A stretch of DNA of 64,000 nt from Rhizophagus irregularis. Lineage: Eukaryota > Glomeromycota > Glomeromycetes > Glomerales > Glomeraceae. Positions 13,054-23,470 of this stretch are shown here, piece by piece (position 1 is the first letter of the stretch; each line of letters starts with the position of its first letter). The notes under the pieces were generated by a model. It was not told where the DNA came from. It was given only the letters and a program-made list of their open reading frames with translations, and did no database searches. A program made the position numbers and the translations under genes. Location of the stretch: NCBI RefSeq assembly GCF_026210795.1, contig NC_089438.1, positions 1,447,501-1,511,500 of the forward strand, written 5' to 3'.

Positions 13054-13507
13054 AATAACAGAAAAAGTTAGATTTTGGGAATTTTTTTAATAACATTCTG
13101 CATTTTTTAACCTACTTTCTATTATGTATTTTTAAAAGATTCTACCATTTCATCGTTACCATTTTTGTTTAAACAGTACTAGTAGGCAAATACTTAATCT
13201 CTTAATTATGAAAATCATGAGCAATAAAAATGTATACCGTATATGAAAACGCTCATATCATTAATAAATGAAAGAATGCCATGAATACAAATTTCTTTTC
13301 GTTCTTCAAGAAATGAACAAAATAGTATACAGTTATTTAGATATAACAATGTGTGATCCGTAATACAAGTATTACCGTAATATACAAAATTTTATTTAGA
13401 ACTTGGAATTAATTTCGTTGTGTTACCATATGTCTTATTAAACGCACAAAGGAACTTATAATAAAGAAATATGAAACTTAAAATATATTATGAGCATCAA
13501 ATAAAAC

Positions 13508-14005
13508 TTTTAATTACGATAACTTTAAATACTCCCAAGTTTTACAATTATAAATCATAATATAAACGTTCTGTTATCGTGTTTAACTTATTAAGTTCTA
13601 ATTTGACTTCGGAAATTGAAAAACTAGAACAAAGACTTGATTGCATAAGTACGATGGATTTACACAAACAACAATTGTGCAGCCAAATATAAAGAACGTC
13701 TTTGTTTTTTTATATTTAAAAACAAAAGATCAGCGACAATTTTTTGTTTCTCATAAAACATGAAAATTAATCAAATGAAAATCCACAGTATGGCGAGAGT
13801 CCTTATATTACAATTTACAAAGAAGCGAAACAAATAATTAAAAAAAAAATCTTTGTTAAAAATAATATATAATGATCGTAAATTTACCATCTCAAAAACT
13901 TAGATTTGGTAAAAAAAAAATTATATATATACTTCTTAAAAATTTCAAACTTGCACTTGATAAAAAAAAAAAAATTTAAATTTTGCACTCAATTATCAAT
14001 TTCAA
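13508..14005. other. AT-rich leader region
   Basis: Nothing coding is visible. A-rich tracts at 13900-13975 immediately precede the F-box gene start. Confidence 0.4.
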
Positions 14006-15559
14006 ATGGCATCATTTTTACCAGTAGAATGCCTAGAAAATATATTTTTATACCTTCCTAATAGAATTCATGCTGATAGATCCTGTAAAAATGAATCAAC
14101 TGAAGATTTACGTTCTTGTACGTTAGTATCAAGACATTGGTGTAGAGTTTCAACACCAATCTTATATGCATATCCATTTCCAAGTTATTGTCGAAACTCC
14201 CCAGATTTAGCATTGTCTTATATTAGATTGCTTCGTACCCTATTAAGTTGTACTCCTAAATCGGAAATTGAACAGATGATCTTAACAGATTCGCCTAGTC
14301 CAACGTTTAATTATATCACTTTTATTCGTGGTTTAAATTTTGATCTAGAAATTTTAGATCAATTAAATACTTTCAAAAAATTATGGTTACCCATTTTTGT
14401 TTTAGATAATGTAAGGAAAGATCAAATTCCGAAAATAATTTCCTTAATTTTAAATAATCTTGCAAAATCCTTGAGTACAGATTGTAACAATAATTTAACA
14501 AAATTAGAAATTACACTTACAAATGATAATATAAAGTTATTTAATAACATCGTTGAACCATTAACTATTAATTATTGTGATGAAAGAAGTAAATTGACTA
14601 AACTAAAAGAATTATATTATAGCAATAGTATTAATTATGATAGCAAAATTGATCCTTACCCTGCTTTTTTGGATAAAATTCGTAACTTAAATTTACTTCA
14701 CAACGAGGGAAATAATTCTATCAAGATAGCAAATTCATTATCACGTTTTATTTCTTTACAAAACAAGTTGCAACACATTATATTATCGGAAATTCTATTG
14801 GATAATGATAATGGTGACTATTATAATATTGTATTCGAATCATTATCAACACAAAGTGAAAATTTGCAGATATTAAACCTAAAAAATATACCTTTTGATA
14901 AAATAAATGGAACGGCATTAGATTCATTATGTTCACTTAAAAATATCAAAGAGTTAAAGCTACAATATTGCATAGGAATAGATAATGATTCAATTCCATG
15001 GGCGAAGTATCTTAGAAATCTTGAAGTTTTTGAATTCTCAACATATGATTACGGTTTTGAAAATTTTCTGAATCAATTAATTCAGTCTTCTTCAACTACT
15101 TTAAAAAAATTAATTATAAATTATCAAAGGATAAATGGTCAGGATTGTCAATCACTATTTAAACAAATTCCACTTCATTTAAAATCATTAATTCATTTAG
15201 AACTTACTGAAATTTATCCAGATGAGTTGATTTTTATATTTGAATCATGTACTCAATTAGTTTATATTAGTACAATATTAAAATATAATAAATCGTGGAC
15301 TGAAGTAAAATTTAAAAATTTAGGCGAATCAATCCCTAAAAATTTACAAAAGATTCAGTTTAAAGATGAGTTTGATTCGGTATTTAAAGTTAATTACTTG
15401 GAATGCTTCTTTAAAGAGTGTTTAAATAATAATAGTAAATTAAAATATTTAGAAATTATTGGAAGGTATAAAATCAGTCAAAAGTATTTTAATGTTGCTA
15501 ATAAATTTGGTATACAATTAATTGATCATAGTAATAAATGGCCAATTCTATATAGATAG
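14006..15559 (+). CDS. F-box protein with LRR-like repeats
   Basis: An intronless 517-residue ORF. The N-terminus, LPVECLENIFLYLP followed by a CTLVSRHWCRVSTPILY segment, is a typical F-box and should bind Skp1 in an SCF ubiquitin ligase. The remainder is leucine- and asparagine-rich, with irregular leucine-rich-repeat-like blocks such as LQILNLKNIPF, IKELKLQYCIGI and LKYLEIIGRY. These usually form the substrate-binding arc. This layout is the common form of the greatly expanded F-box family of Rhizophagus. The substrate is unknown. Confidence 0.9.
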   Translation: MASFLPVECLENIFLYLPNRIHADRSCKNESTEDLRSCTLVSRHWCRVSTPILYAYPFPSYCRNSPDLALSYIRLLRTLLSCTPKSEIEQMILTDSPSPTFNYITFIRGLNFDLEILDQLNTFKKLWLPIFVLDNVRKDQIPKIISLILNNLAKSLSTDCNNNLTKLEITLTNDNIKLFNNIVEPLTINYCDERSKLTKLKELYYSNSINYDSKIDPYPAFLDKIRNLNLLHNEGNNSIKIANSLSRFISLQNKLQHIILSEILLDNDNGDYYNIVFESLSTQSENLQILNLKNIPFDKINGTALDSLCSLKNIKELKLQYCIGIDNDSIPWAKYLRNLEVFEFSTYDYGFENFLNQLIQSSSTTLKKLIINYQRINGQDCQSLFKQIPLHLKSLIHLELTEIYPDELIFIFESCTQLVYISTILKYNKSWTEVKFKNLGESIPKNLQKIQFKDEFDSVFKVNYLECFFKECLNNNSKLKYLEIIGRYKISQKYFNVANKFGIQLIDHSNKWPILYR

Positions 15560-16089
15560 TTAGAATAATCATAACAAAATTGTAAAATTTATCTCTTATT
15601 AAATAAATTTCATTACCTATATTTAAAATTTTAATGCTTGCCATATATAAAAAGTGATCTAAAATAAAAACAAAAATATTGAAAAAAATCTTTTATGAAC
15701 AAAATAATCTCTTTCGTGTTTCTTATTATTTCTGCAAGTGCATTTTGAATACAGCCGTTATTTCCATTGAAGAATCAGTCAGCGTATTACAGACTACAGA
15801 GGACTGTTTTATTTTTCTAAAAGTCTTTTTTAACGTGCAGCAAAGTTGTAAGAAATTCTAAGAGTTTAGGACTTTAGCAAACTTGAAATGGACTTATTTC
15901 TATTTTGTTTATACCATATTTTTTTTAAAAAAACTAATATTAAATTGACCTACGAAAAAAAATTCTGGAAAAAACTCCGATAAATGATCATTTTTCTAGT
16001 TTTTATTCCGAACTCCCAAAAAATTTTTTTATAGGGATATATAACCTCATCTTTGTGGAATCGAACCGTTTCCGTATTACAAATTTTTA
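15560..16089. other. Intergenic region
   Basis: No gene is supported. Near 15970-16040 a fragment with attccgaactccc and ttttttttatagggatat resembles the end of the CCCTATA MITE family. Confidence 0.4.
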
Positions 16090-16920
16090 AATTTTTTAAC
16101 GGTAAGGGTAGTACGTACTATTTTCTTAATTTCTTTATTTTAGACTTTTTTTAGTGTCTTTTTTTAGGACTATTCTGACCTTAGAATGTTTTCATACGTG
16201 GGTAGATTTCTTTTGCTTATTTTGTTTCTTTAATATTTGCTAATTACTCCTTTTTTTTAAGAATATAAAAAAAGATTTGACTGACAATAATATTGATCGC
16301 TGCCATGATCATGAGCACCGTAAAGACTGCGGTCCTACATGATCCTTTTGCATGTACTGTAGGACCGGAGAGACCGATAATCTTTTCTTTAGGATCGATG
16401 ACTATCTTTAGATAGTTATTTACACTTCCAAAACTATTGACTTTTTTTGACAAATATGTATAGAATATTTGCGGGACAAATGGAAATCTTCATGTGACAA
16501 TGATCGACAGTCAATTTTTCATAAAAGTTATACTTCGCTCCGGACAATAATTTACAATAAAATGGTATTTTAAGACAATATTCATACTGAACTTTAAAAA
16601 ATATTGTTAACACATAATCATAGAAAAATAATATTAAAAATATTGAAATATTGTCTAAATAAATATCTATTGTATATTAGTGATACATGATTTAGGTGCT
16701 TTGTTTCAGCCGCCCCAAAAAGTCAAAATGTGATCCACATAAACTAAAAATTTGGCATATTTAATATTTTCCAAATATGGAGACATGCGTAATGCACACA
16801 ATATTAAATCCAAAAGTTTGTAATCCATGAAAGATATAAATAGGCAAAAAATTTTCATATTGAAGAAAACAATTAAGATTCAATCAAAAAAAAAAAAAAG
16901 AAAAAACTTTGATAGTTATT
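16090..16920 (-). repeat. Dispersed inverted duplication, copy B
   Basis: This is the reverse-complement counterpart of 2962-3960. The two arms share long blocks with scattered substitutions and small indels, and lie about 12 kb apart in opposite orientation. A 69-residue minus-strand ORF (16244-16453) spans the best-conserved part, but copy A does not preserve it as one frame, so it is not called a gene. Confidence 0.65.
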
Positions 16921-17033
16921 GAATCATAAATGGAACCAAACACCAAATCTAAAACAAAAGTTTATACGCAAATTTGAGAGGTGGATATTTATATTTGTTC
17001 ATATTTAATACAGTAGTTTGTTTTAAATTTTAA

Positions 17034-17332
17034 GTCACAGTGTCATCATAAATTACGATATTGAGATATCAAGACAGAATAATTTTCCTAACATTTGATA
17101 AAAGATAAATGAAAAAAATATTTAATTACCCTTATCGCCAGTGCATCTGCAGTGAGATGAGCATTTCATACATCTATGATGATCTACGTTAGAGAAGCAT
17201 CCATTGTTATGACAAGTACTCTGGCCACCGAAACCTGTACCTGTAATAATAATAAAAAAAAAAGACGAATAAGCACAACATCTACATCGAATTATATCTC
17301 AATATTATCGTAATTTATAATGACACTGTGAC
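17034..17332. repeat. Inverted repeat flanking exon 2, copy 1
   Basis: A left arm at 17034-17070 (starting gtcacagtgtcat) and a right arm at 17294-17332 (ending atgacactgtgac) are complementary over about 36-38 bases with few mismatches. They enclose exon 2 of the cysteine-rich peptide gene; the right arm lies inside its intron and the left arm in its 3' flank. The arms could be the ends of a MITE or fold the pre-mRNA. Confidence 0.8.
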
Positions 17333-17348
17333 TCTCAAACTTACTCAT
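17122..17348 (-). CDS. Cysteine-rich metallothionein-like peptide, copy 1
   Basis: Exon 1 is only ATGA (17348-17345). A 104-base intron (GTAAGT...TTACAG) follows, then exon 2 at 17240-17122, giving 40 residues. The protein starts MSTGFGG and ends CTGDKGN. Cysteines sit at 11, 16, 25, 28, 32 and 34, giving C-x4-C, C-x2-C and CSSHCRC (C-x3-C-x-C) spacings, with histidines at 12, 22, 23 and 31. There is no signal peptide or membrane segment. Size, CxC/CxxC spacing and lack of hydrophobic core suggest a cytosolic metal-binding (metallothionein-like) peptide; that function is inference. The same gene structure is kept in the duplicate at 19936-20162, which strongly supports the model. Confidence 0.75.
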
Positions 17349-17932
17349 TTTTAAAATATAATTATAAAGGCAAAAAAAAAAAGAAAAATCCATTTCTTTA
17401 AATAATCATTTCGTTTAACTATTTTTTTTCTTTTTTTTTCATTTGATATTAAAATATTGAAATAAATAATTTGTTTGAAATTGGAAATAGAGATTAGATT
17501 ATCCAAAAACTTTATATAACACAATATGATTATAAAACCTTGTTTAAATGTTTTTGTCATGCGACTAATGAAATTTGTGAAATAGAGATTAGATTATAAA
17601 ATACATTAAAATACAAAGAAAAACATTGTTAATACTTACTAATTTCTCTTCAATGATTCTTAATCTAATCGCATAACCGTTAATCACATGTGAACATCTT
17701 AATCCTTCAACTATATTATATAGATTGAAATGTTTTTATTTCCTTGATTGGTAAAATTTTTAGTCAATGTTAGCTAAATAAGTTAATTGGCTTAGTAAAC
17801 TTTAAATTTCTTGAATGGTTTTTTTCATTTGATACGGCAAATGGAAGTCTGAAGTTTTCCGATAGAAGATTTCTGCAATAAATGATTTTCTGAACTTTTA
17901 CTTTTTAAGGGAAAAAAAACAATTAATTATAG

Positions 17933-18134
17933 ATATGAATTACAAAAATTGACCAATAAAATTTCAAGATACAAAAACCTACAGCATCCAAAATTTTTTT
18001 AGGCAAGTTTAACATAACAACAATAAGGCAATGAATTATTTTTTTCTCACACATTAGAAATAATCGTTAGCATGATTATTCAGGTCAACGTAACCATCAA
18101 AAAAAACTCGGGTACATGATTCACGTGATTTGAC
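17933..18134. other. Short intergenic stretch
   Basis: Nothing recognisable is seen. Confidence 0.3.
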
Positions 18135-18143
18135 TAGTTGAAC

Positions 18144-18354
18144 CGCAAAATTTTTCCACTCCCACGTGACACTAAAAATTTGTCACTGGCGTCACACCCT
18201 TCCTGTTTTCCCATTTTTACTATATATTCCAGGTGTAAAATCCTATTTGTCACGCCTTATTTGTCACACATGATTAATTTCTTAATGCCAGCCGAGACGT
18301 ATAATGCTGGCCAAAAATCACGTGGGTGGAAATTTTTGTGGCGTTACTGGGGTA
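18144..18354. mobile_element. MITE with CCACGTGA-type inverted ends
   Basis: The left end (ccgcaaaatttttccactcc, then cacgtgac) is complementary to the right end (atcacgtgggtggaaatttt, then tgtgg). An inner palindromic pair, gccagc / gctggc, lies near 18290-18310. Similar tagttgaac-containing sequence lies outside both ends (18135 and 18357) and may be a target duplication. The small ORF within (18138-18359) is an artefact of the element. Confidence 0.65.
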
Positions 18355-18370
18355 AATAGTTGAACTCCGC

Positions 18371-19445
18371 ACTTATCGGAATAAACCAACATTCAATAAT
18401 TCATGTCCTTATCTTAACTTTAAGCAACTTCAAGTCTCCAACATTATCAGTATGACACTCCATGTTAATGGCATAATTCACTTTCTTTGATATTGTTAAA
18501 CATGATTTTTTTTTGTAATTTCCTCAGTAGAAATCTCATTAGTTAAAATGATATTATTGCTTACTCAACAATGTAATTATAATTATTAGTTATTGGATGA
18601 TAAAAGATTTGTAATAATTATTTCACTTAAAATAACAATATCAACAATTTTCAAGTTATCAGGATGATAATTTTTTATTTCTATAAAAGGGTTCTTTAGT
18701 CTTTTCTCAAATATTTGATGTAAATTATTGTAAGTTTTATAAGTTGCTTACTACCTTTAACTCCATAAAGTGTAAATTTAAATGATAGCTTAAAAGATTT
18801 ACACAATAAGATATCTATCTCGTGAAAAATAACTCCATTTAATATTTATATTTTTCATATAAAAAATTATAATTATTTTAATTTTAAATAACGATTTTGT
18901 ATTCTAATAATATAAACGTGAAAGAAAGCTAAAATAATACGCGTAAATTATCAAAACTGCACCATATATAATAAAGTGTTCCTCTGAGCTTTTTGATGGT
19001 TCCGATGTGGAAGATTGAAAATCATCAATAACCCTGGTCCAGTACTAGAATTCTGGACGGTATTGTAGCAACAATTCAGGTTTGCATACTTCGTCTAATA
19101 ATTATAGAAGAGATTTATGAAAGAAATATTTATTAAAAAGAAGGCTTGTTACATCAGTACATTGCACGAAATTACCGCCATATAATAGGTTAAGAGGCAG
19201 TGGTGGAAAAATTAAAATTGTGACGAAATCCGAATTTTCCGTAGGTGTAAAATTTTCATATTTCATTTCTCTCTTTAAATGTCCACTACTCCATCATATA
19301 TCTTTATTATTGATATCCATTTTTTACTTACCCGATCAACCTCTTCTATATTAATATTGTCTACAATATTCACACAAACCATTTATTAAGATAATGACTT
19401 AATAAATCAAAAACAATAGACAGATGACGTATAATTCTTTTAATA
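18371..19445. other. AT-rich intergenic region
   Basis: No gene is seen. A slightly GC-richer patch at 18985-19080 (ccggtccagt-like context) has no recognisable coding sense. Confidence 0.35.
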
Positions 19446-19626
19446 CCCTATAAAAAAAAATTTATCCGTTATTTCTGTAAAAACTCCGTAAAAATGAGCC
19501 TTTCACGGATCCATTCACGGAAAATGTAAATAATTCGATAATGATTCCGGGATATAAGGTTATTAATTCCGCCTTTTACGGAAAAAGACGGAATATAACA
19601 AACGGATCGATTTTTTTTACAGAGAT
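19446..19626. mobile_element. MITE, CCCTATA family, second copy
   Basis: The first 50 bases match the copy at 8201 almost exactly (tatttctgtaaaaactccgt). The rest is rich in cgga/tccg inverted motifs, and the right end (ttttttttacagagatat) is a degraded complement of the left end. Confidence 0.55.
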
Positions 19627-19847
19627 ATACCTTATATCAAAAGGTAAGAAGTGATCTGAAGTATAACGTATAATATACTAACCAAATTTTACATTACATT
19701 AATAAATAAAAAAAATATGACGTAAAATTTGGAATGTACTATATCTGTATACCTTTATTGAATCAGAATAAAAGTTTATACGGAAAAAGTTCAAATTGAG
19801 AGTTATATTTGTTATATTTAAATACAATAGTTTGTTTATAATTTTAA

Positions 19848-20145
19848 GTCACAGTGTCATTTAAATTACGATATTGAGATATCAAGACAGAATAATTTTC
19901 CTAACATTTGATAAAAAAGATAAATGAAAATATATTTAATTACCCTTATCGCCAGTACATGAGCAGTGTTTTGGACATCTCATACAGCCGGTAGAATGAA
20001 CTGATAAGACATTGAAGCATCCGCTTGCATGACAAGTACTCATGTCACCGAAACCTGTACCTGTAATAATAAAAGAAAAAAGACAAATAAGCACAACATT
20101 TACATCGAATTATATCTCAATATCGTAATTATAATGACACTGTGA
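19848..20145. repeat. Inverted repeat flanking exon 2, copy 2
   Basis: Arms at about 19848-19882 and 20111-20145 are the counterparts of the inverted repeat at copy 1 and likewise bracket exon 2. Confidence 0.8.
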
Positions 20146-20162
20146 CTCTCAAACTTACTCAT
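19936..20162 (-). CDS. Cysteine-rich metallothionein-like peptide, copy 2
   Basis: Exon 1 is ATGA (20162-20159), the intron is 98 bases, and exon 2 is 20060-19936, giving 42 residues. It has the same MSTGFG start and CTGDKGN end as copy 1, and the same cysteine order (11, 16, 27, 30, 34, 36) including CPKHCSC. The middle of the peptide differs strongly from copy 1 and is two residues longer, whereas the intron and flanks are nearly identical. The probable role is the same as copy 1; metal binding is inferred from cysteine spacing only. Confidence 0.75.
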
Positions 20163-20785
20163 GTCTTAAAAATATAATTAAAAGGCAAAAAGAAAAGAAA
20201 AATCCACTTCTTTAAATAATCATTTCGTTTAGCTATTTTTGTTAAAATATCGAAATAAATAATTTGTATAAAATTGGAAGGAGATTAGATTATCTAAAAA
20301 CTTTATATAATACAATATACAAAGAAAAGTATTGTTTAATATTTACCAATTAGAGTTTGTATCAGATATCCGATTTTACATGTATCCGTTAATCGAATAT
20401 TACCCGGGCATTAATTCAGGCCAAATTTATAATTCCAACCAGAATTATGACTCAGTAAGATGACAATTTCCTTTTTTGGCGATAGTGTTCCACTGAAAAA
20501 GGATTATTCCGGGAAGTTGCCCGAATTATTTCCAACGGATAATATCTCTTCTATGATACCTAATTTTTGGTAACTACATTATATAGATTGAATGTATTTA
20601 TTTCTTTGATTGGTAAAAGTTTAACAAATTTTTTGTCGATGTTAGCTAAATTAAGTTAATCAATCATCTTAGTAAACCGAAAGATCTTTCATTTAACATG
20701 GCACACGGACTGAAGTTTTCCGATAGAAGATTCTATAAATGATTTTCCGAACTTTCACCTTTTAAGGGAAAAAAAAATAATTAAT

Positions 20786-22228
20786 TTAATATAGTTTTGA
20801 ATTGTCCATTTACTGTATTACCGATTATACACGATTTGCATGATAAGGACCATGAATATCTTGGGAATGTTAAAGTTTAGATTGGATTAGAAGAATAATG
20901 TTTGCTTGCAGAATATTTCGATATGCCTGGAGGAAATATCAAGTATAAAGAAAAAATTCGGCCACGGTTCTGATGGGGAGATAAGATGGAATTAGCATCA
21001 CTTGCAAGCATTCAAATAGTGAGTATATACACAATATTTGCTGAATGGAATATAATCAATTATAAAGCGACATTAATTAGAAGTACTGAATTTGAGTCTG
21101 TAATAACTGACTGATTCGTCAATGCCAAATGGGTCATTTGACTTAACACACTCAGGTGAGTCAGGTCTATATGATAATCACATGATCATATAAAATGAAT
21201 TTATTGGACTACAATCATGTGATATGAATCACACTTAATTCTTAATTTCACCAATGCTACCAATGCTTAATTCTGGTCAAATATAAATAAATCGGTAGAT
21301 CGACACATGATTACTTTGCTTTACTATTAAATATTTAAATATTTTAATTTTTTAGCTGCTATTAACAACCTTCGAACTTAAAAATACATCAAACAGAAAA
21401 TTAACTATTGATATCATAATTATCATACGTAAAAAAAAAAATTTTTTTTTTTAAAGTTCAACGTATGAACATAATTTTTGTTTTTAATCATAATAATAAT
21501 AATATTATTATTATTATTCATTTTAGAATTTACTTAACACAAATTGAAAACAAACAATCCTCTTTTGAACTTTATTATACGAAAATAGGTCAAATGGCTT
21601 GATATAATCTAAAAAAGGAAAAGTTATTAAGGGTCATTCTAAAAAAAAATTTTTTACCTTTTTTTTTTTATAGTTCAGGTTTCTTTGTTTCAAATGATAA
21701 AATAATTTTTTTATTCTTTTGTTTCTCTAGTTTTACATATTTGGAAATCTTCAATAAGACAATTGCTTAAATTTTATTATGGATTTAAACATCCGATTAT
21801 ATTAAAGTAGAGGTGATGAGTGATGACTTAGGGATCAACGATTGTGGACTTACTTAATTTAGAATGAATGATAATTCCAATTTTGTCGGGTTGAAACATA
21901 TATGAAACTTGAATAATAATAAATATTATTAATGTAATAAAGGCAAATTACCTTCAAACCTTATAATATACACAATTAATAACCTATTTTTTAACTTTCT
22001 TTGTTTAGTTCGAAATCCCTTTATGACCCAACACACAATTTTTTTTTTTTTACCTTTAAAGAGTTATTATGACTCCGGCGGCGCACGTTTCTTAATATAA
22101 GATTTTTATTAGTGAACTGCACTGCAGTTTAACGAAAAAAATTTTTATTGGAAAAAAAAATACATTATTTACAAAATTATACAAAAAAAAAAAAAAAAAT
22201 ATCGATTATTAAATTAATTATAATTAAA
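20786..22228. other. Intergenic region
   Basis: No supported gene. Around 20860-21080 there are short readable segments without a consistent frame, possibly an old gene relic. TAA/ATT microsatellites lie at 21488-21520 and long A/T runs near 22030-22200. Confidence 0.35.
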
Positions 22229-23470
22229 TTAAAAAGATTGTCTTTTACTATCTCTTCCTAAAATCATTGATGCTACTTCATAAAATGATAAGGATTGTTT
22301 TAAAATTCCAACATCACCACTAGGATCCAATTTTTCAATTTTATATTTTTGTTCCATCTTAATTTCATCTCGAACATTCTTTAAAGGCATATCCAATAAC
22401 ATTCCATTAGAAGCTCTTAATATAACTTCTTCATCATCAGAAGTTGTATCATCATCATTATTATTATTATCATCATTTTTTACATTTTTTCCTTTATAAT
22501 TACCACTTTCTAAAGAATTTTCATTTAGGTGATGATCATCATCCGATCCTCCTACATTAAATGTTATGACGTATGACAAGATAATGAAGATAATGGTTTC
22601 GATCGTATAATCAAAGATTGGTGGTTTAATAATTATAGTATTTATATGTTGAATTGATATCATAGAAATACGTAAAGAATTCCATATGATTAATTTATAG
22701 GATGAATAAAAGGGTTGATCATTTTGAGATGATTTTAAATTTCTTCTTATATATTGAATAAAACGAAATGCAACGTAAACGTCAATCAGAAGATCATTTA
22801 TGGTCATAATCAACAAAAATATCCTTCCATGATTCGCGTCATTATCACATAAGGTTGTATTATTATCAAGAATTATTTGTGGTCGTACGAATACAATATA
22901 TATTATCTATAAATAAAAAAAAAAGAAAAGATGTTAAAAATGCATGTACAAGATGTACAAGGTAATAAAATACTTACATGTAATAAACTTCTTGTAAAAA
23001 GTAAACCGTATCCAATAAAATCATCCATTTTTGATGTTTTAAATTTTCTTAGTTTCCAGACCAAGAAAATCATGATAGATTCAGAAAAAGCAAAGTTCGT
23101 TATCATTTGCAAATATGTAACCGTCAAACATTCAGGTAAAGAAGTGGTATTTTTAGTAAGAAGTACTCCAATATTGAATATACTGTATGAGAGACCACTT
23201 AGATTAAGAATAAGTTTTATAATTGATATTTTTAAATCATTTGCACGATTATCACGACAAAGTAGGATCGATTTAACGAGATTATGTAAAGAAGCCTTAT
23301 TTTTTGAAATAAATAAGATATATAAGTACGAGTCACTGTATTTACTCACTATGAGTATTTACTCACTACGAGTGTTTACTCACTACGAGTATTTTAATAA
23401 ATCTTTTACTTACCATAGTCATTAATACTGTAAGAACCATAAAATATGTAAATTCAGCATCTTTATCCAT
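22229..23470 (-). CDS. Polytopic membrane protein, probably 7-TM
   Basis: Three exons (23470-23414, 23295-22978, 22906-22229) join in phase 0 to give 350 residues. The N-terminal two thirds contain about seven hydrophobic segments, starting FTYFMVLTVLMTM and ending IETIIFIILSYVITFNVGG. The last 110 residues are polar, with an Asp/Asn-rich run and conserved-looking ends (VASMILGRDSKRQSF). The start ATG sits on a 57-base first exon. The topology resembles fungal GPCR-like proteins, but no family motif is recognised. Intron 1 contains a three-copy tandem repeat. A plus-strand ORF across the same place (22931-23425) is a shadow. Confidence 0.65.
23338..23395. repeat. Three-copy 17-bp tandem repeat in an intron
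   Basis: Three copies of actcactacgagtattt-like sequence lie within intron 1 of the membrane protein gene. Each copy carries a potential splice-like GTGAGT on the minus strand. Confidence 0.7.

Larger units (their letters stand above)
12178..13507 (+). repeat. Tandem duplication of a 663-bp 5S rRNA unit
   Basis: Two near-identical units, 12178-12840 and 12841-13507, each begin acaaccttgaattagaatta and end near gagcatcaaataaaa. They differ only by a few substitutions and small indels (for example around 12670 versus 13330). Each contains one complete 5S rRNA gene. The high identity of the non-functional spacer indicates a recent duplication. Confidence 0.9.
16956..17930 (-). repeat. Tandem segmental duplication, unit 1
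   Basis: About 1 kb, homologous in the same order to 19767-20785. Shared blocks include gatatcaagacagaataatt, the cysteine-rich gene with its intron, and the far upstream block gaagttttccgatagaagat. Unit 2 has an extra insertion near 20400-20560. Confidence 0.8.
19767..20785 (-). repeat. Tandem segmental duplication, unit 2
   Basis: Duplicate of 16956-17930 in the same orientation, with an additional 150-base insertion at about 20400-20560 that unit 1 lacks. Confidence 0.8.

Noticed and set aside
16244-16453. 69-residue minus-strand ORF
   Set aside because: It lies in the dispersed inverted duplication; the other copy does not keep the frame.
18138-18359. 73-residue plus-strand ORF
   Set aside because: It spans an inverted-repeat MITE from end to end.
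22931-23425. 164-residue plus-strand ORF
   Set aside because: It is antisense to two well-supported exons of the membrane protein gene and has no features of its own.
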